Of a DNA stretch of 64,000 nucleotides, positions 44,058 through 55,858 are shown one piece after another (position 1 is the stretch's first letter; every line of letters starts with the position of its first letter). The notes under the pieces are model-generated. The model saw nothing but the letters and a program-made list of their open reading frames with translations, had not been told where the DNA came from and did no database searches. This DNA is from Bretschneidera sinensis (Eukaryota > Streptophyta > Magnoliopsida > Brassicales > Akaniaceae). The DNA lies in the NCBI GenBank assembly GCA_023935145.1, contig CM043699.1, forward strand, positions 127,296,536 to 127,360,535, written 5' to 3'. The translations under genes were made by a program, and so were the position numbers.

Positions 44058-45120
44058 TGAAGGAAATTGATCAAGAAAAAAGCAACAAAAATTGAATTTT
44101 TTATCGATTTACATACAACATATTTAACATCAATAACAGTCAAGAATAGAATTATTACCTTTGATTTGTTGTGTTCTTGACTCCCTGAATATATTGTACT
44201 CGAATTCTCCAATATGCCCGAACACAAATTTCTTCGTGTTCTTGAATTCAAAACAATCACAAAACTATGTGATCTTTAATGATAGTCCACATATGAAAAA
44301 TCTTGAACTACGATTTCTCTCTATGATTTTTCTCTCTTTGAGAATAGGAGAGGCTAAAATCTCTTAGAAGAAACTTGTGTGTAGAATAATATACTAGCAA
44401 AATCTACACACTAATAAACTATTTATAGTGTTATGGTTAAGAGAAATTAAAAATTAATTAGAAACTAAACCTCTACAATTATGTCTTAGTTACACATTAC
44501 CTCTTTTGTGTGTTACCATTTATGTTCAAACTAATCTAGTTGTAGGCCATAACTTTTATGTAATAGCAATTGAAACTCTTTCCAATTAATTAGAACTCCT
44601 TTGAATTTATTTTGAATCAAACTCCTTTTTATTCTCCCTTTTATAAGAATTAATAAATTAATTCTTAGGGCTTCTACAATCAAGAGTGACTCCTAGCAAC
44701 ATATTATGACTACCAAGATAGTGTGAATTTGGGTGTGAAACTTCAAACCTTTTTGTTACCAGTTACCGTTCTATTCAATTCTTTTATCATGCAATGTCCC
44801 AATTAAGCTAATTTGGGTATGAAATTATTGTCAAACTTTTAGCATTAACACTATATGTCTAGATCTCAAGAATATAATTCTTATGGTGAAATTAGAATTT
44901 CCTTTCTAAGTCTTACGCTGCCTTGGCTAATGAACTTTCCAAATTATATCATAGGACATTTTCTCATTTTACTTAGGAAAGGTAGATCCCTTATTGTATA
45001 CTCATATACCTCCACATGAAACCCATTGTACCTAATTACTACCAATTAATACTCCATAAGAACCATATTAAATAACATCAAAGTATAATAAGTCATATAT
45101 AAGATAACCAAGGTCCTTCA
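44058..45120 (-). repeat. Copia-type 5' LTR of element K
   Basis: Terminal inverted repeat TGAAGGA/TCCTTCA at 44058 and 45120 (1,063 bp). A minus-strand TATA box ACTATAAATAG lies at about 44418-44428. No coding sequence. The inner edge is secure because of the PBS. The outer edge could lie beyond 45120, since no target duplication partner is in the window. Confidence 0.6.
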
Positions 45121-45375
45121 GGTTTAAGGATCACATGCACAACTATAACATAAGAACTACCTGCTGATAGGTAAGTAAAACTCCATTAGATATTCTTAAG
45201 TCGAGTCATGTTCAGTTAACTCATTCTTTAATTAGCACCCACATACTTGTTTTAGTGTCTATCATAGAAGTGACATTGAGATCAGTCACCCTCCAATTGA
45301 TCAAACATAGTATGCGTCAATCTAACCAAATTTCTATTGTCCAATTAGTTTTATTAAGTTAAGAAATGTAGCTAT
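45121..45375. other. Unassigned AT-rich sequence
   Basis: No frame or repeat boundary recognised. It is either flank of K or more of its LTR. It continues after element A at 51141. Confidence 0.4.
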
Positions 45376-45838
45376 ATAGATGATGAGAGAAAAATATTGC
45401 ATATGTTGGCCACTTAATTTACATTTGTTAGCTTAGGAATTTGTTACTTTGAGTTGTTTTCGTTGTTTTTCAGGTTTACAAGCACTGGGAAAGGAGTTTC
45501 ACTAAAATTGCCAAAATCGCCTTACAAATCAGTCAATTTTGTGGATTTTATTGTATTGATTCCGGAAGAACCAGGAGATGAGCCATATATGCTTGGAAAG
45601 ATCCGGAAGTCTATTTTCTGAGGGATTTTACAGCTTGCAAAAATAATTTTTCTAGAGAAAGTTATGGCCATTTTAGTAAACAAGGGTCAAGTTGAAGATG
45701 TCTAGTGCGCTCGATCGCACCAGACTTGCGATTGATCGCAAATGCGCACTCGCATATTCCACATCGGTTAAAAATGCTCTGTAGTGCGCCAATGTGTGCT
45801 CGAGCGCACCAGAGTGCTATCGATCGCACTCGGGCAGT

Positions 45839-45890
45839 ATCCCACATCGATTTTGAAACCCATTGTGCTCCGGGACTCCCCCTATATAAA
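45839..45890 (+). promoter_or_regulatory. USE plus TATA promoter in A 5' LTR
   Basis: ATCCCACATCG (45839-45849), 33 bp, TATATAAA (45883-45890). A degraded second USE (ATtCCACATCGG, about 45755) lies upstream among the palindromes. Confidence 0.75.
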
Positions 45891-46254
45891 CACCATTTGA
45901 CCTCATCATTCAGGGTACAATTCCTAAGCCACTTTTGTGTTTACCGGTGGACGTCCGCTAGCATTTTGGTGGATCCCGAAGGCATTGCTACCACGAGGGG
46001 AAGCGCCGCCTGGCAGCGAGTGGAATTTCTCCCATGTAAAGTTGTTTATTTATTTCTTTATATTCAGTTGTTTTAGTTTAAATGTTTAGCACTTGTTATT
46101 ATAGTTTTATAGTTATGAGTGGCTAGACTCTTCAACTAAGGTTGAAGATGAAGCCCCGCCGTTGTTTGGCGTAGTAGTTCAGATTTGCTTGTACAAATCT
46201 GACAATTTTTAGTCTAAATGTTCTATCAATTATTTGAGTTAATCTTATAATTGA

Positions 46255-46440
46255 TTGAGTTTAAATTGTCTGTTGGATTTTCTTTATGTTTCATCTGATG
46301 GATACATTGAATGCTTTTTGATTAAATTGGATTCCCTTTGTGATTTGTTAAAAGCGGATACATTGGGTGCTTTTGGTTTAGTTGGGATATTCTTTGTTTT
46401 TTATCTTATAGTTGGATTCATTGAATGTTTTGATAGGCTA
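46255..46440 (+). repeat. Degenerate threefold repeat in the LTR leader
   Basis: Three related units, GGATACATTGAATGCTTTT, GGATACATTGGGTGCTTTT and GGATTCATTGAATGTTTTG, each followed by a GATTaAATTGG-like run, lie in the transcribed part of the LTR. The same triplet is in A's 3' LTR (50725-50870), both B LTRs and both G LTRs. It gives a 62-residue open frame that I treat as incidental. Confidence 0.55.
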
Positions 46441-46709
46441 TAGTTTTAGAACATGTATGCTTAACTTCGGTGGGATGGATTCGGAAACCTTAGTGTTTTT
46501 TTATTATTAGTTTTAAATCAACTCAGCTTAGTTTATATTTTTTTTGCAATATCTTTCACAATTTGGAACTAGGTTAAGATAAAGTTAGTTTAGATTAAAA
46601 ATATATTTTCACAACGCAATTCCCTGTGGATTCGACCTCGCACTTGCACAACGCTATACTGCAAACGACTCGTGCGCTTGCGAGTAAATTAAAACTCACA
46701 ACAAGTTTT

Positions 46710-46727
46710 TGGCACCATTGCCGGGGA
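46710..46727 (+). other. Primer-binding site of element A (tRNA-Asp)
   Basis: TGGCACCATTGCCGGGGA, the tRNA-Asp complement with two transitions, 6 bp after the LTR. Confidence 0.9.
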
Positions 46728-46824
46728 GTTATTTAGTTTGTGAAAATTTTTGGTCTAAAACGATTTTATTTTTCTACTAGTTAGTTATCTTTTTGTTAAA
46801 AAAAAAATAATAAATAAATATATC

Positions 46825-48546
46825 ATGTGGATGAATCCAGCGCCGGTTTCACAGTCTTTAGAGGACGCCCTCAAGAATTTCATTAAAATAACCGGCCCGT
46901 CCCTCAATGCTGCCAACACTTTCAATGTTGAAAGCTGTTCCATCTGTGCTAGTCCCATGCATTTAGCACAGAATTGCCCATCAATGCCGGCTTGTGCCGA
47001 GTATCCTATGGAACAAATGAATGCTTTCAATGACTGTTGTTGGCAATCAAATGGATCTTGCTCCGAAACATACAATCCAGGGTGGTGGGACCACTCTAAT
47101 TTTTTATGGGAGCAGAACCAACTGATGAATCAGGGAGGAGCCCTTTACCATGCTCACAATCAATACACTCCCGAATTTCCTCCATTAATTCCAAGTTATA
47201 GTCACTCAGCTTATCCAGCACCATCACCCGCTTACCAAGCTCCCATTCAAGCACCAGCATCGGTTTCGCAGTCATTGGAGGACGCTCTCAATGATTTCAT
47301 GAAAACGACTAGCCAATCTATGAGTGAAGTGATGAGTGCAATAATAGAAAACACCCAAGAGATTGCCACACTAGAGAGTCAAATTGATCAAATCGCAAGT
47401 TACGTGGGTGAAGGAGAGGAAGAAACGTTCCCCAGTCAAACTGAGCCTAATCTAAAGGAACAGTTTGCGGTGGGAAATTCTTCAACTCCAATGCATTGGC
47501 AGGAACAAGTGCAATCAACTGTCCCATACTTGTCTGGGAGACAAGTGAACAATCAAGTGGAAGAGAACCCTGCTATGCACCAAGGGCAAGAGAGTGGCAA
47601 CAATGAGAAGAGAGATGCTGAGCCATCTACAGCCACTCGTATTATTAAGGATCTCTCTAGGTCGTTTTTACCTAAAGCGCCTTACCCTGAGAGACTACAA
47701 GTGCCCAAGAAAGAAGGGAAGTCTGAGGACATTATGGAGGCATGCTTTGCTCAGTTTGAAGAGGATTTGGATTTAGATAAGTTACTTGAGCAAGCAAATA
47801 CTATCGTGGAGTCTGCTCCTCGGGAGAGTAGTAGGACAGAGGAGACTATGGATGAATCCCGTATTGAGGATCCCTTGGAGGCATGCTTTGCTCACTTTGG
47901 AGAGGACTTGGGCTTAGATAAGTTACTCGATGAAGTAACTGTCATTTTGGAGTGTGATCCTCGAGAAAGCAATGAGAAGGAGGAGACTGCCGCACCTGAA
48001 ACCCCCAAGAAGGAACTTAAGCCTTTACCAGAAAATATTAAGTATAAGTTCCTAGGTTCAGTTGATAGTTTGCCTGTGATTATACCTTTCGATTTGGGTG
48101 ATGCTCTAGAGGAGAAATTATTGGACGTCTTAAGAGAGCATCAGGAAGCTATAGGCTGGACTATTGAGGATGTCAAAGGAATCAACCCCTCGTTGGTGAT
48201 ACAAACGATACAGTTGGAGGATAATGCCAAGCCATCGAGGGAGCCACAAAGAAGGCTCAACCCTGCTTTGCAAGAGGTTGTGAGGGGAGAAGATATTAAG
48301 CTGTTAGAGGCAGAGATCATTTATCCCATCTCTGATAGCAAATGGGTGAGCTAGATTCCAGTCGTGCCCAAACGTGCTGAATTTACAGTAGTAAATAAAG
48401 ACAACGAGTTGGTTCCAACTCGAGTGCAGTCAAGATGGAGAAAGTGTCTAGACTACCGTAAATTGAATGCTGCCACTAGACTTGATCATTTTAAATTCCC
48501 ATTTATTGATCAGATGGTGGAGAACTTAGTTGGGCATGTTTACTAA
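46825..48546 (+). CDS. Fused Gag/RT-start ORF of non-autonomous element A (one stop)
   Basis: One frame of about 573 codons with a single TAG at 48352. In order: a short start VSQSLEDALKNFIKITGPS; zinc knuckle CSICASPMHLAQNC (residues about 43-56, intact); YNPGWWDHSNFLW; a Pro-rich stretch; a second VSQSLEDALNDFMKTTSQS block (about residues 149-167) with a heptad-like ENTQEIATLESQIDQIAS; the Gag C-terminus LPKAPYPERLQVPKK; two acidic repeats of about 55 residues (MEACFAQFEEDLDLDKLLEQ and LEACFAHFGEDLGLDKLLDE) where the protease should be; and the RT linker and fingers (AIGWTIEDVKGINPSLV, SREPQRRLNPALQEVV, CLDYRKLNAATRLDHF), ending at VGHVY. RT lacks its catalytic half. Possibly an RNA-binding Gag-like protein. 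Translation is unproven. Confidence 0.75.
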
Positions 48547-49811
48547 TGTTGGGTCTGGCTGAAGACGTTAAACTTAGCGCTCATGGGGGGCACCCCACAG
48601 CTTATCTTTTCTTTTGTTTATTTATTATTTCGCATTTTTATGATTAATGTTTGTTTCCAGTATTTTTTGTTTTCCAGTTTTTATTTTTCAGGGACAAAGC
48701 GTACTTCAGTTCAAGTTTAGGGGTATGCTATGAGCCATACCAGTCCAGATAGTTCTCCATATCTCAGGTCAGCTCTTTCCATATTAGTCACACATTGGGG
48801 TCAATGTGTAATTTAAGTTTGGGGGTATGGGAGACACATCACACACTTTGTGCTAATTTGTTGTCTTTTCGTCATAGAGATAAATGCATGCTCATGTTAT
48901 TGTGAAATTTTGGTTGATCTAAACATTTTCTGTGATGTGATGTCATTGGTGAGCTTAACATTTTGAACACATGATTTGGTGATAAATTTTTAAAATTTAG
49001 TTACTTACTTTAGGCATTTTGAGAATTTACATGTTTGATCCAATCTAACACAAGCACATTAGCACAAATTATGTGAGGTATGACATGTGATTTTAATATG
49101 TATTTTTCCTTATCTTAACTGAAACTAGATGACTTATTAGATAAACTCTTGGGCTTAGGAAAATATTAAAAAAAAAATTAAATATCAATAAACTTTTCGC
49201 TGAGTAACTGGACCTCTTGCCTTAGTAAGCAGTGAGTGTTCACGTCAAAAGGTGAAATTTTGCTTGGTAATATTAAGGTCGGTTTAATTTCGTAGCCTTT
49301 TTGACTCGAGTTAGTAAGTCCTTAGGGGTGTCTTTACACCTAATGCCCTAAAACCACCTGGTTTGGGAGTCATTGACTCAACACTCGCTACATGGATCAA
49401 TTAGAAAGCTTAAGGGAACTAAACATAGCCGTGCCTTATTAAAAAAAAAAAAAATACTATGCCTTTTTTCGTTCATTTTGATGGGAAATTTGGTAAATCT
49501 TGAGACATGGAGACCTTACACATTGGAGTTATTTGGAAGCTTCATTTTTATATGCTAATTCACTTTACACGGTGTCAGACTTGTGATGCCTTAACCTGCC
49601 TTTTGTAAGTAATCAGATTTTAACATTTCTATTCATTGCGAAGATGGGTTGATCTTTTTAAGCTTGCTCATCAATGAATATCATGGTGATGTGTGTTCCT
49701 TAAATTTTTGGATACCATGAATACTGAACTTATCTTTATAATCTTTGTTGTTCATTTAGTTTTTTATTTTGTTTTGCTAAGGGACTAGCAAAATGTAAGT
49801 TTGGGGGTATT
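48547..49811 (+). other. 3' untranslated region and PPT of element A
   Basis: Directly after the ORF comes the conserved box GTCTGGCTGAAGACG and TTAGCGCTCATGGGGGGC (48553-48593). PPT-like motifs lie at about 48711, 48815 and 49797 (AAGTTTGGGGGTAT, the last at the LTR). The stem-loop block is at 49195-49375. Otherwise AT-rich. Confidence 0.8.
49195..49375 (+). other. Conserved stem-loop chain in A 3' UTR
   Basis: GCTGAG...CTTAGT (two wobble pairs in place of G's ACTGAG...CTCAGT), GTGAgtgtTCAC, GGTGTctttACACC and AAACCacctGGTTT. Stems agree with G while the fourth loop differs. Confidence 0.55.
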
Positions 49812-51135
49812 TGATGAGAGAAAAATATTGCATATGTTGGCCACTTAATTTACATTTGTTAGCTTAGGAATTTGTTACCTTGAGTTGTTTTCATTGTTTT
49901 TCAGGTTTACAAGCACTGGGAAAGGAGTTTCACTAAAATTGCCAAAATCGCCTTACAGATCAGTCATTTTTGTGGATTTTATTGTATTGATTCCGAAAGA
50001 ACCAGGAGATGAGCCATATATGCTTGCACAGATCCGGAAGTCTATTTTCTGAGGGATTTTACGGCTTGCAAAAATGATTTTTCTAGAGAACGTTATGGCC
50101 ATTTTAGTAAACAAGGGTCAAGCTGAAGATGTCTAGTGCGCTCGATCGCACCAGACTTGCGATCGATCGCAAATGCGCACTCGCACATCCCACATTGGTT
50201 AAAAATGCTCTGTAGTGCGCCAATGTGCGCTCGAGCGCACCAGAGTGCGATCGATCGCACTCGGGCAGTATCCCACATCGATTTTGAAACCTATTGTGCT
50301 CCGGGACTCCCCCTATATAAACACCATTTGACCTCATCATTCAGGGTACAATTACTAAGCCACTTTGGTATTTACCGGTGGACGTCCGCTAGCATTCTGG
50401 TGGATCCTAAAGGCATTGCTACCACGAGGGGAAGCGCCGCCCGGCAGCGAGTGGAATTTCTCCCATGTAAAGTTGTTTATTTATTTCTTTATATTCAGTT
50501 GTTTTAGTTTAAATGTTTAGCACTTGTTATTATAGTTTTATAATTATGAGTGGCTAGACTCTTCAGCTAAGGTTGAAGATGAAGCCCTGCCGTTGTTTGG
50601 CGTAGTAGTTCAGATTTGCTTGTACAAATCTGACAATTTTTAGTATAAATGTTCTGTCAATTATTTGAGTTAATCTTATAATTGATTGAGTTTAAATTGT
50701 CTGTTGGATTTTCTTTGTGTTTCATCTGATGGATACATTGAATGCTTTTCGATTAAATTGGATTCCCTTTGTGATTTGTTAAAAGCGGATACATTGGGTG
50801 CTTTTGGTTTAGTTGGGATATTCTTTGTTTTTTGTCTTATAGTTGGATTCATTGAATGTTTTGATAGGCTATGTTTTTAGAACATGTATGCTTAACTTCG
50901 GTGGGGTGGATTCGGAAACCTTAGTGTTTTTTTTATTATTAGTTTTAAATCAACTCAGCTTAGTTTATATTTTTTTTGCAATATCTTTCACAATTTGGAA
51001 CTAGGTTAAGATAAAGTTAGTTTAGATTAAAAATATATTTTCACAACGCAATTCCCTGTGGATTCGACCTCGCACTTACATAACGCTATACTGCAAACGA
51101 CTCGTGCGCTTGCGAGTAAATTAAAACTCACAACA
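49812..51135 (+). repeat. 3' LTR of element A
   Basis: TGATGAGAGA to CTCACAACA, 1,324 bp, followed by ATAGA. Its palindromes are better preserved than in the 5' LTR (GCGATCGATCGC at about 50159, GCGCTCGAGCGCAC at about 50227). Confidence 0.95.
50270..50321 (+). promoter_or_regulatory. USE plus TATA promoter in A 3' LTR
   Basis: ATCCCACATCG (50270-50280), 33 bp, TATATAAA (50314-50321). A second USE-like box ATCCCACATTGG lies at about 50187. Confidence 0.75.
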
Positions 51136-51648
51136 ATAGAGATGGACATAATTTGTAAATTAGTTAAATAATAAGGCTTGGTAAATGAAATCTTAAAAAT
51201 TTGTTATTTTAGTAATATGAGTTTCATTGAGCTTTTAAGCATATCCTTTCCTATTTTATTTTTCCCCCAGGTGAATAACATGGATTTTGTGTTAATCTCT
51301 TATGGAGTGCTTACAAGTTGGCATCTCTTTAGGTTAGTTCTCATAAATGACATCTTTAGCATGTTATTGAGTCCTTAATAGTTAGTTTTGAAAATTAGTT
51401 AAATCATGGCCATGTAATTTAAACTTTTCATATGGTTTGTAAATTATGTGAAATGTTTTCAATTTGAGTTAAGATGATGTACATGTGGTGTGTAATTGAC
51501 TATATGACTATAAGCCGTAATGTGTAATGGAAATTAGATTGTGTGGTTGTGTCCTAGTATTGTATGACATTGCCTATACAGGTTGGGCTCGGTACTTAAA
51601 GGTAAGAATTTCGTTCCGGGTAAGGCCCACCTGAGATGGATCGTTACA
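51136..51648 (+). repeat. Chromovirus-like LTR, 3' end
   Basis: After A's target duplication, noncoding sequence runs to a typical Ty3/gypsy chromovirus (Tekay/Del-like) LTR end: GGTTGGGCTCGGTACTTAAA, GGCCCACCTGAGATGG, GTTACA at 51648, immediately followed by a PBS. The LTR start was not found and may lie left of element A. Confidence 0.5.
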
Positions 51649-51652
51649 TTTT

Positions 51653-51664
51653 TGGTATCAGAGC
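51653..51664 (+). other. Initiator tRNA-Met primer-binding site
   Basis: TGGTATCAGAGC, 4 bp after the LTR end, followed by TTTAGGTTTAAGGTTCTATA, which is typical of chromovirus leaders. Confidence 0.75.
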
Positions 51665-52972
51665 TTTAGGTTTAAGGTTCTATAGACTCTAGTTGCATAA
51701 ACATAGTTCATGGGATGGTTGTAAGAGTTGGTTGTGTATTGTAGAGGATGCTATTCAAGAGTTGTACTGAATGGTTAAATGGGTTTGTGGTGAGGAATCT
51801 TAAAGATGAAATTGAGTGGAGTGTTACGTTGAAATGTTAAATGAGTAAGTATTTTGTGATAATCTTGTTCACAAGTGAAATTTTGTGGTGATGCTTTTAA
51901 TAATAGTCATGAGCATAAATACTTTAATGTGGTAATAAATTTTAATATATATGTATTCTAATGGGTTGTGATAATAGTGAGTAAATTATTTCTTGTAATT
52001 ATATGGGTTTGGGAATTTTACATTGATTGTAAGTTTTGTTGGTAAATTATTGGTTAAACTCTAGTCAGATAAATTAGAAATGATGCTATGGATGATCTTC
52101 TAAACTTAAGACTAAAGTGTATAATGTTTGACATAAGTAATAGTTATTAAGGAGATTATAAAGTTGAATTGGATTTAACCATGAACAAATGGGTAAGTAT
52201 GTGTATATTCTAAGGTGATTGTGATATTTGGGATCTTGGTGGATGGGTACGATGGAATGGAATTTGAGAGGATTTTGGATCTGGAGTGTTCTTGAAATTA
52301 CAGGTTATGTTTGCCACTAGGAAATGTGGGAAACTCTGAGAAATATAGGAGGTGCTGCTGAACTTTTGTAAAGCTTATAGGGATGTCTTGATCTTAAAAT
52401 GTGAAACAAAGATTTTACAGGAATAAAAGATGTGGTGGTAGAATGTTAGTGAATTATCAAGGGTGGAAAAAAAAATTAGAATAAAAGATGTATGAAGTAA
52501 ATAAATCATAGTTAAGAGTGATTAAAAAAGGGGAGGTAATTGGAGTAAATGTAATGATTATATTATATTAATTACGAGAGAAATTTCTTGTGATATCTTG
52601 AAGATTTAAAAAAGATGATAAAAAAATATGTATTTTGTTATTTAAGAGAAATTTATTGGTGTTAATAGAGTAAATATATAGTTGGAAAGAGTACATGATC
52701 ATACTAGGGAATTGATTATAAGATCTTAATAAAAATATTTAAAGGATATTAGCTATTGAGAGGAAATTATTAGAGAATGGTGTATTGAATCCTAATAAAA
52801 ATTTCCAAGTGTGATGAGATGATTAGTCAAAGGAAAAAATGGATTTCTTTTAGAAACTAGAAATCTTATCCATGAATTTAAAAAAAAGGGATTGAATAAA
52901 TAATTAGTGTTTGTTAAGTGAGCTCAAATTTTCTTTTACACGGAGAGTAATATAGGAAGTACTAATTAAGAG
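51665..52972 (+). other. Degraded leader of the chromovirus-like element
   Basis: 1.3 kb of AT-rich DNA without a usable frame or recognisable gag. It ends abruptly at about 52972, where C's truncated LTR begins. I see nothing else in it. Confidence 0.5.
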
Positions 52973-53830
52973 CCTAGGCGCGACCCCGCTACCCTGTCTT
53001 CGAGTTACAACTTAATTAGGACTTTTAATGATTTTTCAAACCCTAAAACACCCTTGGACTTTGTAATTATAAATATTCCACTTAGAGTTTGTGAAGAGAA
53101 GACCTTTTGGAGAGGCTGGAGGCCAGGGAAAACATCATGAAGGCTGCCACACTCTCCCCTATGGCCAACTAATCTCCAAGCAAGGCGAAGGGATGAATCC
53201 CTAGGTGTAGTTGTTCTTAGTTTCTAGTCTTGATTCATTGTAGTTTGGATTTATTATCATTAAACATTGTTATGATTTACTTTTTAATGTAATTAGAAGA
53301 TTTCTCCTTAATCCAGTGATTGCATCTTTCTCCCCCATATAAGTCTAGTCATGCTCTTCTTATGTGATGTTGTTGAGGTGTGATTGAGTTCGGTAGATTT
53401 CTCTTATAGATTTGTCCATTACTGCGGTATTGTTATTATGACATATTGTCGTTTCTTGATAATCTATAAGTTAGGTCATGTCTGCTTGAAAGCAAAGAGT
53501 ATTTCATAGCAATTACATTAGGGTTTATATATGTGCTTTAATTGAATATTTGTCGATTGCTTGTTTGGGATGTGAAACTTGCAATCGAGATAAAAACAAC
53601 TGAATCAAGATTAGAATAAGGCAACTAACCTAGGGAGGATTCCCAGACCCTTGTTGTTCTCTATTATATTTACACAATTATTTCACACTACTTCAAACTC
53701 AGATTTTCTTGTTTAACTTTTATCGTTCGTTTTAAGGTTTGCACTTTCTCTTGTAGTTAGTTTGTCTCCCTGTGGAATCGACACCCCAAAGCTGTGCTAC
53801 AACTGTCGTGTTATATTTTGGGCGTAATCA
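52973..53830 (+). repeat. 5' LTR of element C, 5'-truncated
   Basis: From GAGCCTAGGCGCGACC (equivalent to about 57997 in the 3' LTR) to TTGGGCGTAATCA at 53830. TATA-like ATTATAAATATTCC at about 53067. The missing part is the whole U3 upstream region including the GCCTAGGC repeats. Confidence 0.85.
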
Positions 53831-53835
53831 AATTT

Positions 53836-53853
53836 CGGTGTTGTTGCCGAGGA
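53836..53853 (+). other. Primer-binding site of element C (degraded tRNA-Asp)
   Basis: CGGTGTTGTTGCCGAGGA aligns with the tRNA-Asp complement with five differences. Confidence 0.75.
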
Positions 53854-54239
53854 GACGCACTTAAGTACAAGGAAGATTGTCAACTTTTGACATGACGGTA
53901 GAAGAATTATAAATAGTTTTTCTTTTCAGCAGCTGTAAAGGCGGTAACTTCGTTCCTTCTTTTAGCTTGCTGCATTATTTTTTTCCTTCATTCTTTTCAT
54001 AGTATTTTTTTTTATTATTGTTCTTTTTTTTAAGATTTGATTTTCTGATTTTTTTTTTATTCTGTTTTATTTATTTCCTCTCTGATTCATTTGGTGTATG
54101 CTTAGACCAAGAGATTTGCGAGGTAGATTCATTAGAGGACCCGAAAATAGAATTACCCTCTCCTTCCACATCTGTTTGTGAAACCTCACCTAGATCAAAC
54201 CATAGTGCCCCCCATTAGATAATTTAAAGGATTTTAACA

Positions 54240-55500
54240 TGGCCGATAACCCTAATGAGAATGTTGCTAGGACACTTAAGGATTACCTCCACCCTACACA
54301 CACAGCCACACCATCATGCATCATGTTTCCAGACAATACTAACCAACTAGAGTTTAAAATAGGGATGATATAGTTACTCCCTACATTTCATGGCTTGGAT
54401 AGTGAAAACTCATATGTGTACATTTGAGAGTTTGAGGAAGTAGTCGCGACTTTTCATAGTTAAGATGAAACCGATGACATTGTGAGGCTTAAGTTCTTTT
54501 CTTTTGCTTTGAAGGATAGAGCTAAGAGTTGGCTATACTCACTAAGACCATGATCTATTGGGTCGTGAACTGAGATGACTCAAATTTTTTTAATAAATAC
54601 TTCCCCCAACATAAGACCAATGCATTGAAAAAGCAAATCTCCACCTTTGCACAAAAGGATAGTGGGACTTTATATCAGTCTTGGGAGAGATTTAAGGAGT
54701 TGTTGAGTATGTGCCCTTATCATAGGTATGAGAATTGGCGCTTAGTGAGCTATTTTTATGAGGGACTTACATATACGGAGCGCCAATTTGTAGAGATGAT
54801 GTGTAATGGTGAGTTTTTAGAAAAAGATCTTGATGAGGCCATAGAATATCTTAATGAGATTGCTGAAAAAGCTCACACTTGGACTGGACCTAGTGCTGCT
54901 AAAAGCACAAATAGGTCACGACCTATAGGGCACCCAAATGGTGGTGGAATTTACCGTCTTAGGGAAGAGGATAACCTTAAGGCCAAGGTCAAGACGCTCA
55001 CTAGGGAACTAGAGGTGTTAAAGACTAAAAGCTCAAAGCCAACACAAGTAGCTAATCATGCAGCGTCTTTAAAACCATGTTTTGTGTGTGGCAGGGTTGA
55101 CCATCTCGCCCAAGGGTGCCCCACATTTGCTAAGATGAGAGGGATGTATGAGGAACAATGTAATGCTTTAGGCATTTACAAGAAGCCTTTCGCACCCTTC
55201 TCTGATAACTATAATCCGGGATGGTGAAATCACCCAATTTCAGCTGGAAGTCTGAAAACCAGTAGCTTGCATAACCCCCAGCACCATATCTTGAACCATA
55301 TCATGCATCTGTATCTTCTAGGAGTTCTTTAGAAGACACTTTACATGCTTTTATTGAGGCATAGGGTAAGACTAATCAAAGACTTGAATCTTTAATCATG
55401 CAGGCTGTTGAAGAAAATAAAGAGATAAAGAGCCAAGTGTCTAAGTTAATGAGCTACTTTAGTGTGATTGAGTGAGGTAAGTTCCCTTCTCAAGCTCAGT
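54240..55500 (+). pseudogene. Gag of element C
   Basis: From ATG at 54239-54240: MADNPNENVARTLKDYLHP, PSCIMFPDNTN, LLPTFHGLDSEN, with stops at several places, then 54625-55227 open (200 aa): MKKQISTFAQKDSGTLYQSW, CPYHRYENWRLVSYFYEGL, VEMMCNGEFLEKDLDEAIEY, zinc knuckle CFVCGRVDHLAQGC (intact), ending at DNYNPGW and a TGA in the WRNHPNFSW motif. A coiled-coil region EENKEIKSQVSKLMSYF follows. Very close to F's Gag. Confidence 0.9.
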
Positions 55501-55858
55501 CCACATCCCATGGTCAGTACCTGGTGCAACAGAATTCGAAAGAAGTAAATGCCATTGAGACACTAAGTGATAAGTTATTACACATCCCAACAACGAAAAA
55601 ATTAGAAGATGCAGACGAAAGCCACCAATCATACATGGTTGACTCATTCATGGAAAAGGTCCAGCACCTTAACCCATTGGAGTCCACCCTTACCCATGGC
55701 TTCACAAGAGCATATATCGAGCCAAAATTTACGGATATTACTGATGACATCCTTGAGGCCTCTCCAAAGCATACAAGCACCGAGGTAATGAAGCAGTGGC
55801 TGGTGCATACAACCTATGTTTGTCTAGGAGGGAATAAAAGCGTCTGGCTGAAGATGTA
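55501..55858 (+). pseudogene. Gag end joined to post-protease linker (element C)
   Basis: The open frame 55524-55859 reads NSKEVNAIETLSDKLLH (Gag end, with the LRSGK region altered), then DESHQSYMVDSFMEKVQHL, LESTLTHGFTRAYIEPKFTD. The latter resembles the linker after the protease in F. The protease itself is missing, marking an internal deletion. The frame ends in the conserved box (SVWLKM). Confidence 0.6.

Larger units (their letters stand above)
45381..46703 (+). repeat. 5' LTR of element A
   Basis: TGATGAGAGA to CTCACAACA, 1,323 bp. Palindromes GCGCTCGATCGCAC, GCGATtGATCGC, GCTCGAGCGCAC and CGATCGATCGCAC at 45706-45830. CpG sites here are often TG/CA compared with the 3' LTR. Confidence 0.95.
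45381..51135 (+). mobile_element. Element A: internally deleted, non-autonomous Athila element
   Basis: LTRs at 45381-46703 and 49812-51135, with target duplication ATAGA (45376-45380, 51136-51140). The internal part (3.1 kb) holds a tRNA-Asp PBS, one long fused Gag/RT-start ORF, the conserved Athila 3' box, PPT-like motifs and the stem-loop block. The capsid part of Gag, the protease, most of RT, RNase H and integrase are missing. The two LTRs differ at a few percent of positions by eye, mostly transitions, so insertion was fairly recent. B has the same deletions. Confidence 0.93.

Noticed and set aside
51665..52972. Possible host gene or promoter
   Set aside because: Follows a chromovirus-like LTR end and PBS; no frame longer than expected by chance.
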